64,000 nucleotides of DNA, taken from the NCBI GenBank assembly GCA_009767595.1, contig VSDK01009082.1:39241-103240 (forward strand), read 5' to 3'. How positions within the stretch are numbered: the first letter of the stretch is position 1; each line of letters starts with the position of its first letter. Position numbers and translations under genes: made by a program. Under the pieces are notes generated by a model. That model did no database searches. It was not told the origin of the DNA and saw only the letters and a list, made by a program, of their open reading frames with translations. Source of the stretch: Symbiodinium kawagutii (Eukaryota > Sar > Dinophyceae > Suessiales > Symbiodiniaceae). This document shows positions 13,204-24,802 of the stretch, one piece after another.

Positions 13204-13405
13204 TCACCAGCAACTCGGCACCTTCTTCTTCTTTTTCTTCGAGGCTTCGCAACTTCGCCACGCGGTCGCAACCAGCGCTGGATCGTGTTCCTGCGAGACC
13301 CGTCGTTCCTGGCCTTCGGAAGGTGGTTCAGAACCGCTGGAGTCGTCCGTTCGATCTTCGTTGACCAGTTCGTTCTGCGGATCCTTTGGCGCAAGGGATG
13401 ATACT
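13204..13405 (-). CDS. Candidate 3'-terminal exon with lysine-rich C-terminus
   Basis: Minus-strand frame of 66 codons plus TGA, entering from a CTTTCCACCAG acceptor. The sequence is hydrophilic and acidic at first (NEDRTDDSSGSEPPSEG) and ends with ASKKKKKKVPSCW and a stop. Third positions are mostly G/C. The lysine run could act as a nuclear localisation signal. The competing frame over the same bases is far more arginine-rich and less convincing. The upstream exons are not identified. Confidence 0.45.
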
Positions 13406-13926
13406 CTGGTGGAAAGCCCAAGGAACACCACATGAAGACATCTGGTGGGTTCTTAGCAACCTTGGTAGGACTCAAACATCTCATACTCAAACTTTTTGTA
13501 GTTACAGTAGTTCAGAATGACCATCATTCCCAAAATGCTGAAATCTTTGAAATCCTCGAAATGCTAAGGGCCTTGCTGGGAACAGCCATGACATGACAAT
13601 GCGCCATGCGTGCGTATTGTGTGTGCTCATCTTGTGGGTATGTGTGAAATATTGTGAAATGTCATTGCCTAGGTCATATTATTTTTGTAAATTTGTGTGT
13701 GTGTGTGTGATTCAGCGAGTGCGATTCTTCACTCATCTAGTGGTGGTGCAATCTCATTGATAACCATGGATTGCAGCAATCAAATTTTTACAAAGCTCTT
13801 GATTGAAAATCATGAGAGCTAGGACAAACTGCCTCACTGGCAAATACTATGCCGCAAGCAACAAGAACTCCTCACTTGGGAAAAGTGTCTGAACTGAAGC
13901 CGTTACAAAATGTTGAAACTTGAGCT

Positions 13927-16900
13927 CTAAGAGCAACTGCTACCCGCTTTTCTACATGACCACTGGCCAAAGCAGAATAGGCCCGCGAAGAACAACCCAC
14001 CATCTTTGATAGCATCTTCCGGTATCTTCCCGTACCCAATGGGTACGATGCGTAGGATAGTTACATATGGTTGCCTGATCGGCATGTCACTCTTCACCAG
14101 CTCATGCCTCCTGGTTGTCGCTTTCCTCCTCATCTCGAGGCATTTCAGAAACCTTGCGGCACATTCGGAATTCGTGGGTGCCCCAGCCACGAAGGGTTTA
14201 GGGGTCCATGTAGGCCATGGGATGGCCATGATGGAGTCTGGCAACAGCAGGGATTCTGCCTCACTGAAAACCCCAGGCGAGTTGGTTTGGCTCGGCCTGG
14301 AAACACACGACCAACCTGTGCTTTGAAACCCTCGGTACTCTGACGCGTCTGGAACTTGACTTTTTTTGATTGATTCTGCGTTTCAAGGTTCAAACATCAA
14401 TTAGGTCAGATATCAGCAGGTTTTGTCCTGCCCAGATCTTGCAGTAGCTCCAAGATCCCATTTGATGGGCAGGCCCCCTCAATACTCATTCATCCAAAAA
14501 TATGTTGATTAGCTTCAATCCTTCCACCTTCAATCACAGCAGCTGCCTCACACATACCATAAATGGATACTCACCCCCGCAAGTGCAAGAGTGGCCAAAG
14601 AATGCTAGAGACACCAGCGTTGTGTGTGACATCGCTGCTTTCTCGGGCCTCTTCTTCCTCCTCTTCATTCGTCACTTCCTCCTCCACTGGGGCTGCCTGA
14701 GCCGTAAGGAAAGCCGCCACCCGCACCTCTGCCAAGAAGATTCAAGTTGAATCAGCCGCTCTTTCACCATTTTCCTTTTTGGATTCAAGAGGCTCCATCC
14801 ACAGTGATGGGTCACATGGCACACAAAGATTGCAAACTGATCGTCGACCTCACTGCTGTCACGGCCGGCCTCCTCCTCCTCCTCCTCCTCCTCCTCGACT
14901 GGCACATCGTCTTCAACCTCCTGTACTTCCTCGCTGTCCTTCTCTTCGTCCTCTCCATCCGCAGTTTCCTCCTCCGCTTGGGCTGCCTGAGCCGTGGGGA
15001 AGCCGCCAGCCCAACCAATCCTTCCTGCCGCATGGAGAAAAAAACAAACCCACCAAAACATACCAAAAGTATAGTAGTATAATGCCGCTCTTTAATCGTT
15101 TTTCTTTTTGCGTTCAAGCGGCTCTACTAAAAGCAATTGATCACATGGCACACGGAAAACAACTAATTAATCAGTATCATGTAATCATCAACCTCACCGC
15201 TGTCATGGCTGGCCTCCTCCTTCTCCTCCTCTTCCTCGACTGGTACATTTCCCTCAACCTCCTGTACTTCCTCACTGTCCCTTTCTTTGCCCTCTTCATC
15301 CTCTTCATCCGCCGCTTTCTCCTCCTCTTGGGCTGCCTGTGGTGTAAATAAAGCTGCCACCCCAGACTATCTTCGCTGCTGCCTAAACAGAACGCACCTC
15401 TGGTGAGAACATTGGATTTGAATCAGCCGCTCTGTTGGCTCTTTCGGTTCAGTGAGGATGATAGATCACATGACACACACACACACAAAGAAAATAGCTA
15501 ATTAACCATCGACCTAAAATCATCGACCTCACTGCTGTCACGGCCACCTGCTCCTCCTCCTTGACTAGCATATCTTCTTCACCCTCCTGTACTTCCTCAC
15601 TGTCCTTTTCTTTGTCCTCTTCATCCGTTTCATCCGCCGCTTTGACCTCCACTTGGGCTGCCTGTGCTGTAAATAAAGTTGCCACCCCAGACTATCTTCG
15701 CTGCTGCCTAAACAGAACGCACCTCTGGTGAGAACATTGGATTTGAATCAGCCGCTCTGTTGGCTCTTTCGGTTCAGTGACGGTGATAGATCACATGACA
15801 CACACAGAAAATAGGTAATTAATCATTGACCTCACTGCTGTCAGGGCCGGCCTCCTCCTCCTCCTCCTCCACTGGCACATCGTCTTCAACCTCCTGTACT
15901 TCCTCACTGTCCTTCTCTTTGTCTTCTTCGTCCGCAGTTTCCTCGTCCGCTTGGGCTGCCTGAACAGCAAGAAAAGCTGCCCACCCAAACGATTCTTCCC
16001 CTGCTTGGACAGGAATATGACGACTTGAATGTTTTATTTCTTTGGCTATCAATTGTGATGGTTGAAGCATTCATACTTACGAACATATTTGATGGATTCT
16101 GATGACTATTTATGGTCCTTATCATCCTTTTGCCAGGCTTTGTTCACCCGTCCTATTCCGCTGACAATCAGCCTCCTGGCTCCCCCAGATCTATAGATTC
16201 TCGTCTCAACCATGATTTCCTTGGGTGATAGTATTGTCCATTCTCTTTTACAATTCTTAATCAAGCATTGAAGAGCCATTAGGCTTTGCGAGTCAACATT
16301 TTTCTCCAGTTCTTACTTGCTGTATTTCTCAGGTAATTATCGTCCTTAATTGCGAAAACACTCACGGAATTGCAGCGAGAAAGCAATGGGAATCAAACAC
16401 AAATAGTTCTTGGACGGGGTCGAACAAACTCATGCGTACCATGAAAAAATATGATGGATGATGGGCATCGACCAAATTGGGAAACCTTTGTATGAGTTGT
16501 CTATAGGATATTGAGAAACTACCCTTGAAATTGTAGTTTCCCTACTGATGAATAAGGATCATCTTCGCTCTTTCACATCAAGGGCTGAGTGCCACCAGAA
16601 GCAAACAGAAAAAACATATGTCCAATGCAATCCAGTCCAAACCAAAAAAAGACCCCATGTTTCTCTTGTCGCAACCTGGATGGAGTACAGCCATGGTTGA
16701 TGATGTCTGATAACCTCTGCAAATACACATCTTCATCGCGTACAATCATCATTGCTCATCCACATGTATATCAGCACTTCACATTGTGAAGCACCAGTGG
16801 GACTACCTTTCCTGGGTTTCTTTCGGCCCACCTTTCGCATGCAACACGTGCAACTTCCGAGAGATCGATCACTCAACTGCCGTTCGCTGCTGGCCTCCTG

Positions 16901-17541
16901 TAGTGGCACATCCTCTGGAAACTGCTGCACTTCCTTTCTGTACTCGTCATCCTCTTGATGAGCTTCCTCGACTTGGGCTACCTGAGTCAGGCAGGGCTGC
17001 AGCGAAAGCAGTTGCCTTCCCTTCAAGAACTCAGGAAGGCGGTTTGTGCAAGAAGGATCAAGAAGGCAGTATACTGTGGGACATTTGGACTTTCCCCTCT
17101 TGCTTCCTTGAGCTTTTTCTGGCAGCTCAACTCACCAAAACCACCCAAGAATTGACACCAGCAGCCATGGTTGGAACCATGAACCACTGATGTATGAAGA
17201 GGTGGGCAGCCCGTGGTTCATCTGGGTTACCTCGCTGCTAGCAAAATAGAACAAACAAATAACCAACCTTCACTAAATGTAAACAAATAAAACACTCATG
17301 GACATTCTAGAGCAGCTTTTTTGCCAGGGTTTCTCATTTGTTGGGCCCTAACACGCAACATAAACCAATATATACATCAATTTAGTTCAAAATAGAAATC
17401 AAGAATCATATGTACATGATTGTCATGTGTTCTATAGACCCCACTCAGCCCCGTGAACTGCATTGAACTGCCGCAACAACTTCGGTGCGTGCGCACCTCT
17501 GGTGGTTCCTCAGGTGGCGGCTCCTGACCAGCGGCTGCCAT
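13927..17541 (-). CDS. Multi-exon gene for an acidic repeat protein
   Basis: Model assembled by eye on the minus strand. Exon 1 (17541-17497) starts with ATG in ACCATGG context and gives 15 codons ending in phase 0. Exon 2 (16981 to about 16878) is a diverged acidic exon. Exons 3-6 (15959-15831, 15661-15533, 15336-15193, 14986-14849) form a tandem array of 43-48-residue Glu/Asp-rich repeats. Exon 7 (14696-14575) ends at GTGAGT leaving two bases. The last exon (14296-13927) starts after GTTTCCAG with one base, which completes that codon. The C-terminal 122 residues are not repetitive and include PKPFVAGAPTNSECAARFLK and PYVTILRIVPIGYGKIPEDA, then a TAG stop. The exon 2 donor (CA/GTTGAG) does not match phase 0, so a missing exon is likely between exons 2 and 3. 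Function is unknown; the acidic array could bind basic partners or ions. Confidence 0.45.
14849..15959 (-). repeat. Tandem exon-plus-intron duplication array
   Basis: Four units, 299-347 bp apart, each carry a CAG acceptor, an acidic exon (AAQ...EEETADEED, DSEEVQEVEDDVPVEEEE, then DSSE) and a GTGAGGTYRAYGA donor region. Exon lengths are 138, 144, 134 or 129, and 129 nt. The intron following 15336 and the one following 15661 are nearly identical for over 100 bp, showing recent duplication of the whole unit. The exon at 14696-14575 and the diverged one at 16981 begin in the same way and extend the family. Confidence 0.8.
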
Positions 17542-17861
17542 GGTTATGGTGGAGTGATTCTTTGAAGTCAAAGGATAGATATGGATGGATAAAAAAGGAT
17601 AATACTGGTAGATAACAAGTACTGCAACAAGATGGTTGGTTCAATGGTGGGTTGGTCAGATGTGTCAATTCTTTCCAGAAGATTGGCATTGATCAAACAA
17701 GAGCTCGGTCCGAACAAGAAATATAAAATGAGAAAGAACAGCGGATAAAAAAGCATAAACAAATGTACTGCCAAGATGTCTGTACAGAATTGTCACGAGT
17801 GCAGCAACGCCAGCAACGTGGCAAATGTGGAAACAGACTGTAGGTCAAATTGTTCACAACC

Positions 17862-18066
17862 ATGGCGTTGGCCACCCATAGACCCCGTAGCCTTTCGGGA
17901 GTGATCAACAGGCGACATCCACTCCTGACGCCGCGGCAGGACATCCGGATCTCGTGCCGAATGATCAGCAAAGCTCGCTGGAGGATCCTGGGCGCTGAGC
18001 CATCCCACCTGGCCCTTGACTTGCCAACATCGCTGGGCGGCTCCAATGGCAACATGGGCATGAAAA
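17862..18066 (-). CDS. Candidate exon, unknown protein
   Basis: A GC-rich island open in more than one frame. The favoured minus-strand frame has G/C-ended codons and includes PRILQRALLIIRHEIRMSC and GCRLLITPERLRGLWVANAM. A second minus frame and one plus frame are also open, and no clean acceptor is seen, so the boundaries are approximate. It lies upstream of the acidic-repeat gene on the same strand. Confidence 0.3.
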
Positions 18067-18349
18067 AGAGGTGACGTATACCTTGGGGGCGACAAACTCT
18101 GATCAAGCATTCAACGCCAAAAGCCGCCAAATCCAAGGCATGCCACCATTTTGTACTAAGCCTCTTCGAAAGCATTGAGCCACTCCAACCATGCCGCAAA
18201 TCGCGTGTCAGCATGTGCCCGCACATCGGGACGACATATCACTATTTTTAGTACACGAGTCAGTGCCATAGCCAAAGCGGCCATTACACTGGCACGAGGA
18301 TTGTCACAAGTGGCGAGAGTCGCCAACATGCTGCAGCAAAAGCCCCAGC

Positions 18350-18381
<32 letters not shown>

Positions 18382-19334
18382 CAACAAGAGCAGCAACAAC
18401 AACATCATCAGCCCCAACACACTAAAAGTTGGGCAGTATCCGTACCAACTGCTGCATGCGAGCGCGATCAGCAATCTCCTGTAAGTTGAAATGGGCTGAT
18501 TCCAAGATTCTGTTGTGTCATCATCAATCTACGCTTTGGTTAATTGTCTTCGGCATTGATGAAGGCCGCCTATACTCATACTCAAATCGGCATTTATCAG
18601 ATTCAATCTATCAACAGAAGCTCCATATTGGACCAAAAGCAAAAATGAATGATCCTGAATCCCACCTAGTTCAGTACACCAAGTGGTCTCAAAAAGCGGG
18701 AGTGGCACAACCAGCAATGCCAGGGATCTTCGACCGGAAAGTGCTGATTCTCGGAATGTGCAGCATCACTGTTCTGCGGATCCGATTGGTCCTGAGCGTT
18801 CCAAGGTCGAATTGACCTTGAGCAACTCCATCGTGGTTGGTTGCCAATAGGTGGACATCATAGGGGTGCGTTCATGGTTCACAAGCAACGTTTTGGGAAT
18901 ATACGAAAAAACACCCTATGTCAATGTCTATGTGATGCTCTGTTCAGAGATGTTAGGAGTGGGATGTCCAGTAATGACGGACTTTTGGTTGGGAAAACAC
19001 TGCACTTAGACAACTCCAAACCAACAATGATTGCAGTGGTAGGTCAATTCACCCCCAGGCTTCCATTGTACAGCTCATGACCTACCATCAAAAAGTGGGA
19101 TCTATTGATATATTGATCGAGGCAAAACAAAACGCCCACAATTTCATTTTCCACCCTCTTTTAGCTACGATTTCAGGAGTCTGTCATACCACTGATTGGC
19201 TTGGTTGTTGTAAAACATTGACCTATAGCACCAAAAGCATGACTTCAAGGTGAATGGACATCCCATTGACAAATGTTCTTCCCAGGGTTCTTATATGTTC
19301 ACAGCATATTGGCCTCCCCAGTGTTGCAAGGGCT
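18067..19334. other. Non-coding stretch with CAA/CAC microsatellite
   Basis: At 18349-18411 there is a CCA/CAA/CAG-type trinucleotide tract that would read as His/Gln runs on the plus strand. Beyond it, 18430-19330 contains only short frames without motifs or splice context. Confidence 0.55.
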
Positions 19335-19479
19335 CCCCCTGTAGCATGCCGCCGTGGTGCTTCCTCGTGCGCTTCAGCCTGGCAGCTGCCGGTGGCCGTG
19401 GAGGCCCCGGTGGCCGGGCTGAAGGCCATGGCATCGGAGGTCCACTGCTCCCAAAGGTGGGCCATCCTTGGGTGCAGCA
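19335..19479 (-). CDS. Candidate exon, unknown protein
   Basis: After a CACCCCAG acceptor the minus strand reads, from the third base, LHPRMAHLWEQWTSDAM followed by an Ala/Thr/Gly-rich and then acidic segment (CQAEAHEEAPRRHATG). Codons are strongly G/C-ended. No GT donor sits at the expected end, so the 3' limit is uncertain. No family recognised. Confidence 0.33.
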
Positions 19480-20158
19480 CTGGGGTGGCCAGGTGGGTTG
19501 GTACCCCCCAAAATAAGGCAAATGGCTGGAGGTCAATGATATGGCTACATACTTTTCATATCTTTTCATCACTAACCATTCTCTCGCTGAACCATGCTTG
19601 TCAAGCATAATGAATCACCATTGACCAATTTTGAACATCATGGACCGTTGTTCACAGCTATTGGGCCTATGCGCTCCTTCGTGAAGCTTGGCTTGTAAAC
19701 CTATGAGCAGCCCCCAGCACTCCCACCGTTCTCATCTCCCCTCAAAATCAAGAGGCCGTCAATGACGCGTCCAATACGACAATCCCAAATTACGTAAGAA
19801 TCTATGAGCTTGCAGTTTCCATCATATTTGTAGCGCAACAAATAGGCTCAACAGAATCAACTATAGTGAACTATCAGTAAATTCCTAGACATCATGATCA
19901 TCATAAGCCACGAAGTGAACATGCAAAACAAGCATTCCGCCAACGAAAATCAACCATCTTCAACCATCACTTCTTGGGGTTGCCGCAAAATATGGTACCC
20001 CAAAAATGGTTATTCCTGTAAATGATTGAGATTGGATGATTTTGGGGGACACCACCAAATGTGTAGTAAAGCCAATAGTAATCTAGCAGTAAACCATTTG
20101 TAAAAAAGAGAACAAATGCCATTTTTGGAGGTCCCCTCTTTTATCTCTTTTTGAGAAC

Positions 20159-20283
20159 CCCGCAGATTTCGTTGAACGCAGTGTTTCGCCCAGCATCTCC
20201 AGGTCGCTGAGGCGAACAGCTTCAAGGCCCGGAGGCGGCTGAATGGCCTGTGCCAAGGAGGTCCAGCCCAGACGTTGCGCAAC
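20159..20283 (-). CDS. Candidate internal exon, unknown protein
   Basis: Opens in phase 0 after CCCTTACAG and reads VAQRLGWTSLAQAIQPPPG, then LSDLEMLGETLRSTKSAG, to a possible GTTCTC donor. It is G/C-rich at third positions, in contrast to its flanks. It sits about 450 bp downstream of the candidate exon at 20826-20737 on the same strand and may belong to the same gene. Confidence 0.4.
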
Positions 20284-20736
20284 CTGTAAGGGCTCATGGT
20301 GGTGGATGGTTGACGGTTGTTGGTGGTTGAAGGTGGTTGACAATGGTTGATGCTCAGTGATGCTTAGTGTGGTGCTTAGTGATGGTTGATCATAGGTTAC
20401 ATGATGTTTCGTGAAGTTTGATGATGTTTGGTTACTGGTGCTAAAAAATAGTGACATGACGCAGAATTCATGATGTTTGATGATATGTTTAATAATGGTC
20501 ACTGATGGTGGGTCATTAGCACTGATGCTGAAGAATTGGCTGAGGGGCTCCCAGATCCAAGGCAATTCACCATGAAGCCTTCCTTCCATACCTAAATTTA
20601 CAAAACCTATCGTTCCTAATGGGGTTAAGCCACGTAAAAGCTACGTTAAAGCTGTATTTCCTGGGGATGCATCCTATGATTCCTAGTGGTTCATCCTGTG
20701 GTCGTCCCATGGCCAATGCCACAACAGTGACCTCAC

Positions 20737-20826
20737 CTGCTCCTGCAAGACGGCCGTGCCCGGCTTTTCGGCTTCGACTTGGACATGCGCCGCGACGGGT
20801 GAATCCGGCTCTGCCGTCCAGTCGAC
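20737..20826 (-). CDS. Candidate internal exon, 30 codons
   Basis: A clean phase-0 exon on the minus strand: acceptor ACGGCAG/GTC, 90 nt, donor GAGCAG/GTGAGGTC. It encodes an acidic, valine-rich peptide (VDWTAEPDSPVAAHVQVEAE, then KPGTAVLQEQ). Codons are mostly G/C-ended. The splice signals are among the best in the window. No family can be assigned from 30 residues. Confidence 0.45.
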
Positions 20827-21316
20827 CTGCCGTGGTGGCCATGGTGGTTGGTGAAGGGTTGGCCCGTTGGTTATTGCCATGTCATAGGCTAGGTTCGCTA
20901 AGGGTCACTAATTTGCCAATAGTATGTTTAGAGTTCGCGTAGTAGTAAGAATAGCTTATCCTTTTTGATCTTGGGGAATAGTAGTGCTAGGATAGCTTTT
21001 GGATATTCAGTCCTCCTTGTTCGTCAAGATCCAATAATATCAATGATCGTCGATCATCAAAGAAACCACCGTTCAACCAGGTTTTCAACAAAAATAATCC
21101 ACCGGTCTCCTGGTGCTCGCCTGGATCTTGTTGCGGCTGCCACGCTTTTGAGTGACTTCGACGACTGGCGAGACCTCGGAAACAACCAGCAGAAATCAAA
21201 GCACGGGAATAAACAATAAGAGGTGTAACTGTGGAGAACAGTAACGGGGTTAGACGGTTCATGTTGGTTATGATTTCAAGAATGCTTAGTTCATAGTGGT
21301 CAAATCATTGAGAACG

Positions 21317-21328
21317 CTTGAGCCAAAA
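21317..21328 (-). other. Possible relict of the dinoflagellate spliced leader
   Basis: Minus-strand TTTTGGCTCAAG equals the last 12 bases of the known dinoflagellate spliced leader. Such relicts mark reverse-transcribed, reinserted mRNAs in dinoflagellates. The nine bases upstream do not match the rest of the leader, and the sequence downstream holds no visible open frame, so it could be chance. Confidence 0.2.
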
Positions 21329-21890
21329 GAATCAATGGGCAAGAATAGCAATTTGTAACATGTATTAACCATATTGACGGTGTTAAACCATCAACTAACC
21401 ACCGGTCAACCACAGTTAAACCACCAATTAAGCGCTTCGGGGGAATCAAACAATTCCTGTGATGGAAATCGGAGTCACTCGGCAAGTCAGGAGGGTGAGG
21501 AAGCCCTGAGCAACCATAAAACAGTAGTTTTGACAATGCCCGCGGTCATCATCCCGATCAAAGCAACAACCAGGGAACATGCTTGGAATAAATATGTACA
21601 TTTTCACATATTTTCACATGGCAAATTGACGGCAAATGAACATATATTCAAGGTGGGCTGATTTATGGATAAGCTAAAATTAAACCATATTAAGCCAGAA
21701 ATACGATTCTGATGGAATTTTCATCGGACGAGATTGACAAACATAGACAATATGACAATGTTAAGATTTGATTGATAATTACATAGGTAAACCTGGCTTT
21801 GATCCGATTGGATGAGATAGATAAAATAGATTGGATCGGTCAGAGAGATTCGCAAATACATCGACAACTTCGATGGCCAAACAAATGCAG

Positions 21891-22060
<170 letters not shown>

Positions 22061-23218
22061 AGAACACATAGGTAAAAAGGGTCTAAAAATAGATCTAGAT
22101 AGATCGACAAATTGAGTGAGAAAAAAGGATGAATCTAGAAAAAAATCAGCTTGGATTAGTCTAGATCAGGTAGACAGATCGGTATATATAGACAAAAAAA
22201 ATGTGTAGACAGACTGATTCACTAGATATATAAACAAACAGATCGTTCAATGACCCGACAAGGATGATACATAATGATGGCGACATGATGGTTAAATGAT
22301 GCTTAAACATTCATCATGGTTAAACACGGACCAGCCAAAAAAGATGGAATGTTCACAGATGTTTGATGATGCTGCCTGCTTCGTGCACATTAGCTCACCA
22401 AGAGACTGGAAGACCCACGGCAGCCACTGTCCGTTGCAGCAGTGTGTTGCGGGCGCCTGGCCTAGGCGACACACTCAGCATGGGTTTCAATGACCAACAC
22501 TTGACAGTTGTACTATAACATGAGCAACTGCATACATACAATTTAATTAAAAACACAATTATCTATACAAGTGCTATCTATGTATGTAAATGGTATGAAA
22601 AAAGTAATCACACATACCGCGCATATATACACACGCACACACACACACACATATATATATTTATATATATATATATATATATTTAAAAAAACAATATCAT
22701 ATCAACTAAATATTAGAAAAAACAATATCATATCTATCTAAATAAAAGAAAAAACAATATCATATCATATCTATCTAAATATTTGCAAATATACACAAAA
22801 ATTGTGCATGTATAATCCATGCATGTAAAGGTACAGTACTGTTTTTATACGTATGCATTGGCATCAGTGATACGGTATGGTATCCATGGTCTTTGCACCT
22901 GCCCTGTGCGGCAAAGCACAGCGGAGCAATCCAGTGGAGCGGTAACTGCTGGTGATTGACTCCTGGTTGGTGGTTGAACCACCCTGTCATGAAAAATGTG
23001 CGTAAGTCAACCAAGCAACCATTCGTCAATACTAAGGGAAATGAAAAATGTTTAAAACAACCAAGCAGAGTGTCATCACTGTTGCCAAAATACCACGTTA
23101 ATAATACTTGATTATGCGTTTTACTACCTGTGTCAACAAGTCGAATCAGCTATCAAATGCATTGTGGACAACTGAGTAACACAATTTTATATGCAATGGT
23201 GTCACTTACTCAACCCAG

Positions 23219-23372
23219 CATCTCAAGTGGAATTGGTTTGGCACTCTCTGAGGGTCTGAGTCTTGTCATGCAACCCCTTCCTGATCCATATTTTCGCAAA
23301 GACACGAAAGGCACAAACCAATGGCTAGCCCTCGACGCCAAGGGAAGGGATGAATCTCCCATTGCGACGTAG
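23219..23372 (+). CDS. Candidate 3'-terminal exon, unknown protein
   Basis: After a CAACCCAG acceptor the plus strand reads GIGLALSEGLSLVMQPLPDP and YFRKDTKGTNQWLALDAKGR to a TAG stop. A minus-strand frame is open over the same bases, so the orientation is uncertain. No family recognised. Confidence 0.3.
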
Positions 23373-24607
23373 GGGGCCAGGGACTTAGATTCATGGTCGA
23401 GTTGCAATGGCTTGGAATCCACCACTGATTCTTCAGCCCTGAGCGGCGAGCACTGCAATGGCCGTTGATCCTCTGGAAACCAATACTGGACGCGGTTTCA
23501 TCAACCTGATCCTTCTGCTACGATGCTGAACAAATGCCAACCACCATGCATTGATCATTTCGGACTCTAGTTTTCATGGCTTCTATCACCAACAAGCAGC
23601 AAAGAATACGAGAACATGGCTACTGTCTGAGGCGAGGTGCCTGAAAAACTACAGTAATGTTACAGACTTTGTCTGAAATTTGGTGTGGTGGCTTGGGAAA
23701 GCCTCACCAATGATGGCTTTACCTATCGTATGACTCCATGGTTTTCACTTCAGACTCACGACCGCTTTTCAATATCTTTGTGTATCCCAAAGCCAATACC
23801 CTCTGGTGCATAAAACTCTTCTTCGCTCGTGAAAGTCACCAAATGCAGTCAACAGTTCACACGAATAATACCTGGTTGGACTACTAATCACGTAAAAAAT
23901 GCCAGAATTACTAGCTTATTAATACTATTATGATACTTAATAATTCATGGTATGATTACCTGGTTGGATTACTAGCTTACCAAACATGCAAATCACGTCA
24001 AAACACGTTACCAGTCTGAGCAGCTGGGGATACGCCAGGCTGTGCCCCACCCCGACTTAGCTCGCGGCTGGGGAGCTGGTAGCTTACGGCTCTGTGTAGC
24101 ACAGCTGGCCACAAGTGCAGATTAAATCTATAACCATACTGCAGTAGATAGTTGTTGTCAAATCGGACCATCCCCAATAGGAAATGGCTTTAATATTGAA
24201 CAAGGCAGGGGGATATGATTCTATCTACGATGGGAATAAACGTCGATTTTATCTTGCTATACTATTTTTTTTGCCGGGGCGTCCAACGGTATACTCTGGC
24301 ATATTCAAAATACAGATATCTTGTACATGATAAATACCTGTGCTCCACATCTTCCAATGTATATACAAATGCAATCTCAAATTGAAGCATGCGCATCGGT
24401 TCGAGACCATGCCTCCAAACTGTTGGATACTAATACCTGACTGACCTGAACCATGCAAGTCATTCAGTTCTATGTGCACAAAAATGGGAATATCCATGAA
24501 TGGTGGTACCCGCAACCATCCCCAAAGGTCAATCAGTTCTATGGGCCATGAACAAATCGGTAGAACATCTGTGACCGTGGATAACACCACTTACGAGTGG
24601 AGACAAG
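23373..24607. other. Non-coding stretch
   Basis: No supported gene. A GC-rich patch at 24005-24115 lacks a convincing frame. The remainder is AT-rich low-complexity DNA. Confidence 0.5.
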
Positions 24608-24802
24608 GTGTCATCTGCTACCCCCCTGATCCTTCACGACATCGACAAGGAACGGTTGCCGGTTTGCGCCGCCGATCTTATTACTGTGAGAGTCACGCCG
24701 CTGTCCTTTTGTCATGGCGGCAAATGCTGCAACGATCGCGCTGGGCAAATCCGAAGAGCAATTCACAAAAGGTGTGAGCTGCCTGGTGACCTTGTTCTGT
24801 GA
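24608..24802 (+). CDS. Candidate 3'-terminal exon, Cys-containing protein
   Basis: A phase-0 plus-strand frame of 64 codons plus TGA, entered from an ACAAG acceptor. It reads LILHDIDKERLPVCAADLIT, then SFCHGGKCCNDRAGQIRRAI and a short tail ending CELPGDLVL. A second plus frame is also open, but the chosen one has the more even composition. The four clustered cysteines could suggest a metal or disulphide site; that is inference. Confidence 0.35.
   Translation: MSSATPLILHDIDKERLPVCAADLITVRVTPLSFCHGGKCCNDRAGQIRRAIHKRCELPGDLVL

Noticed and set aside
14238..14264. A 27-nt GT...AG segment that could be a micro-intron in the terminal exon of the acidic gene
   Set aside because: Too short for splicing, and the exon reads through it in frame with good protein sequence.
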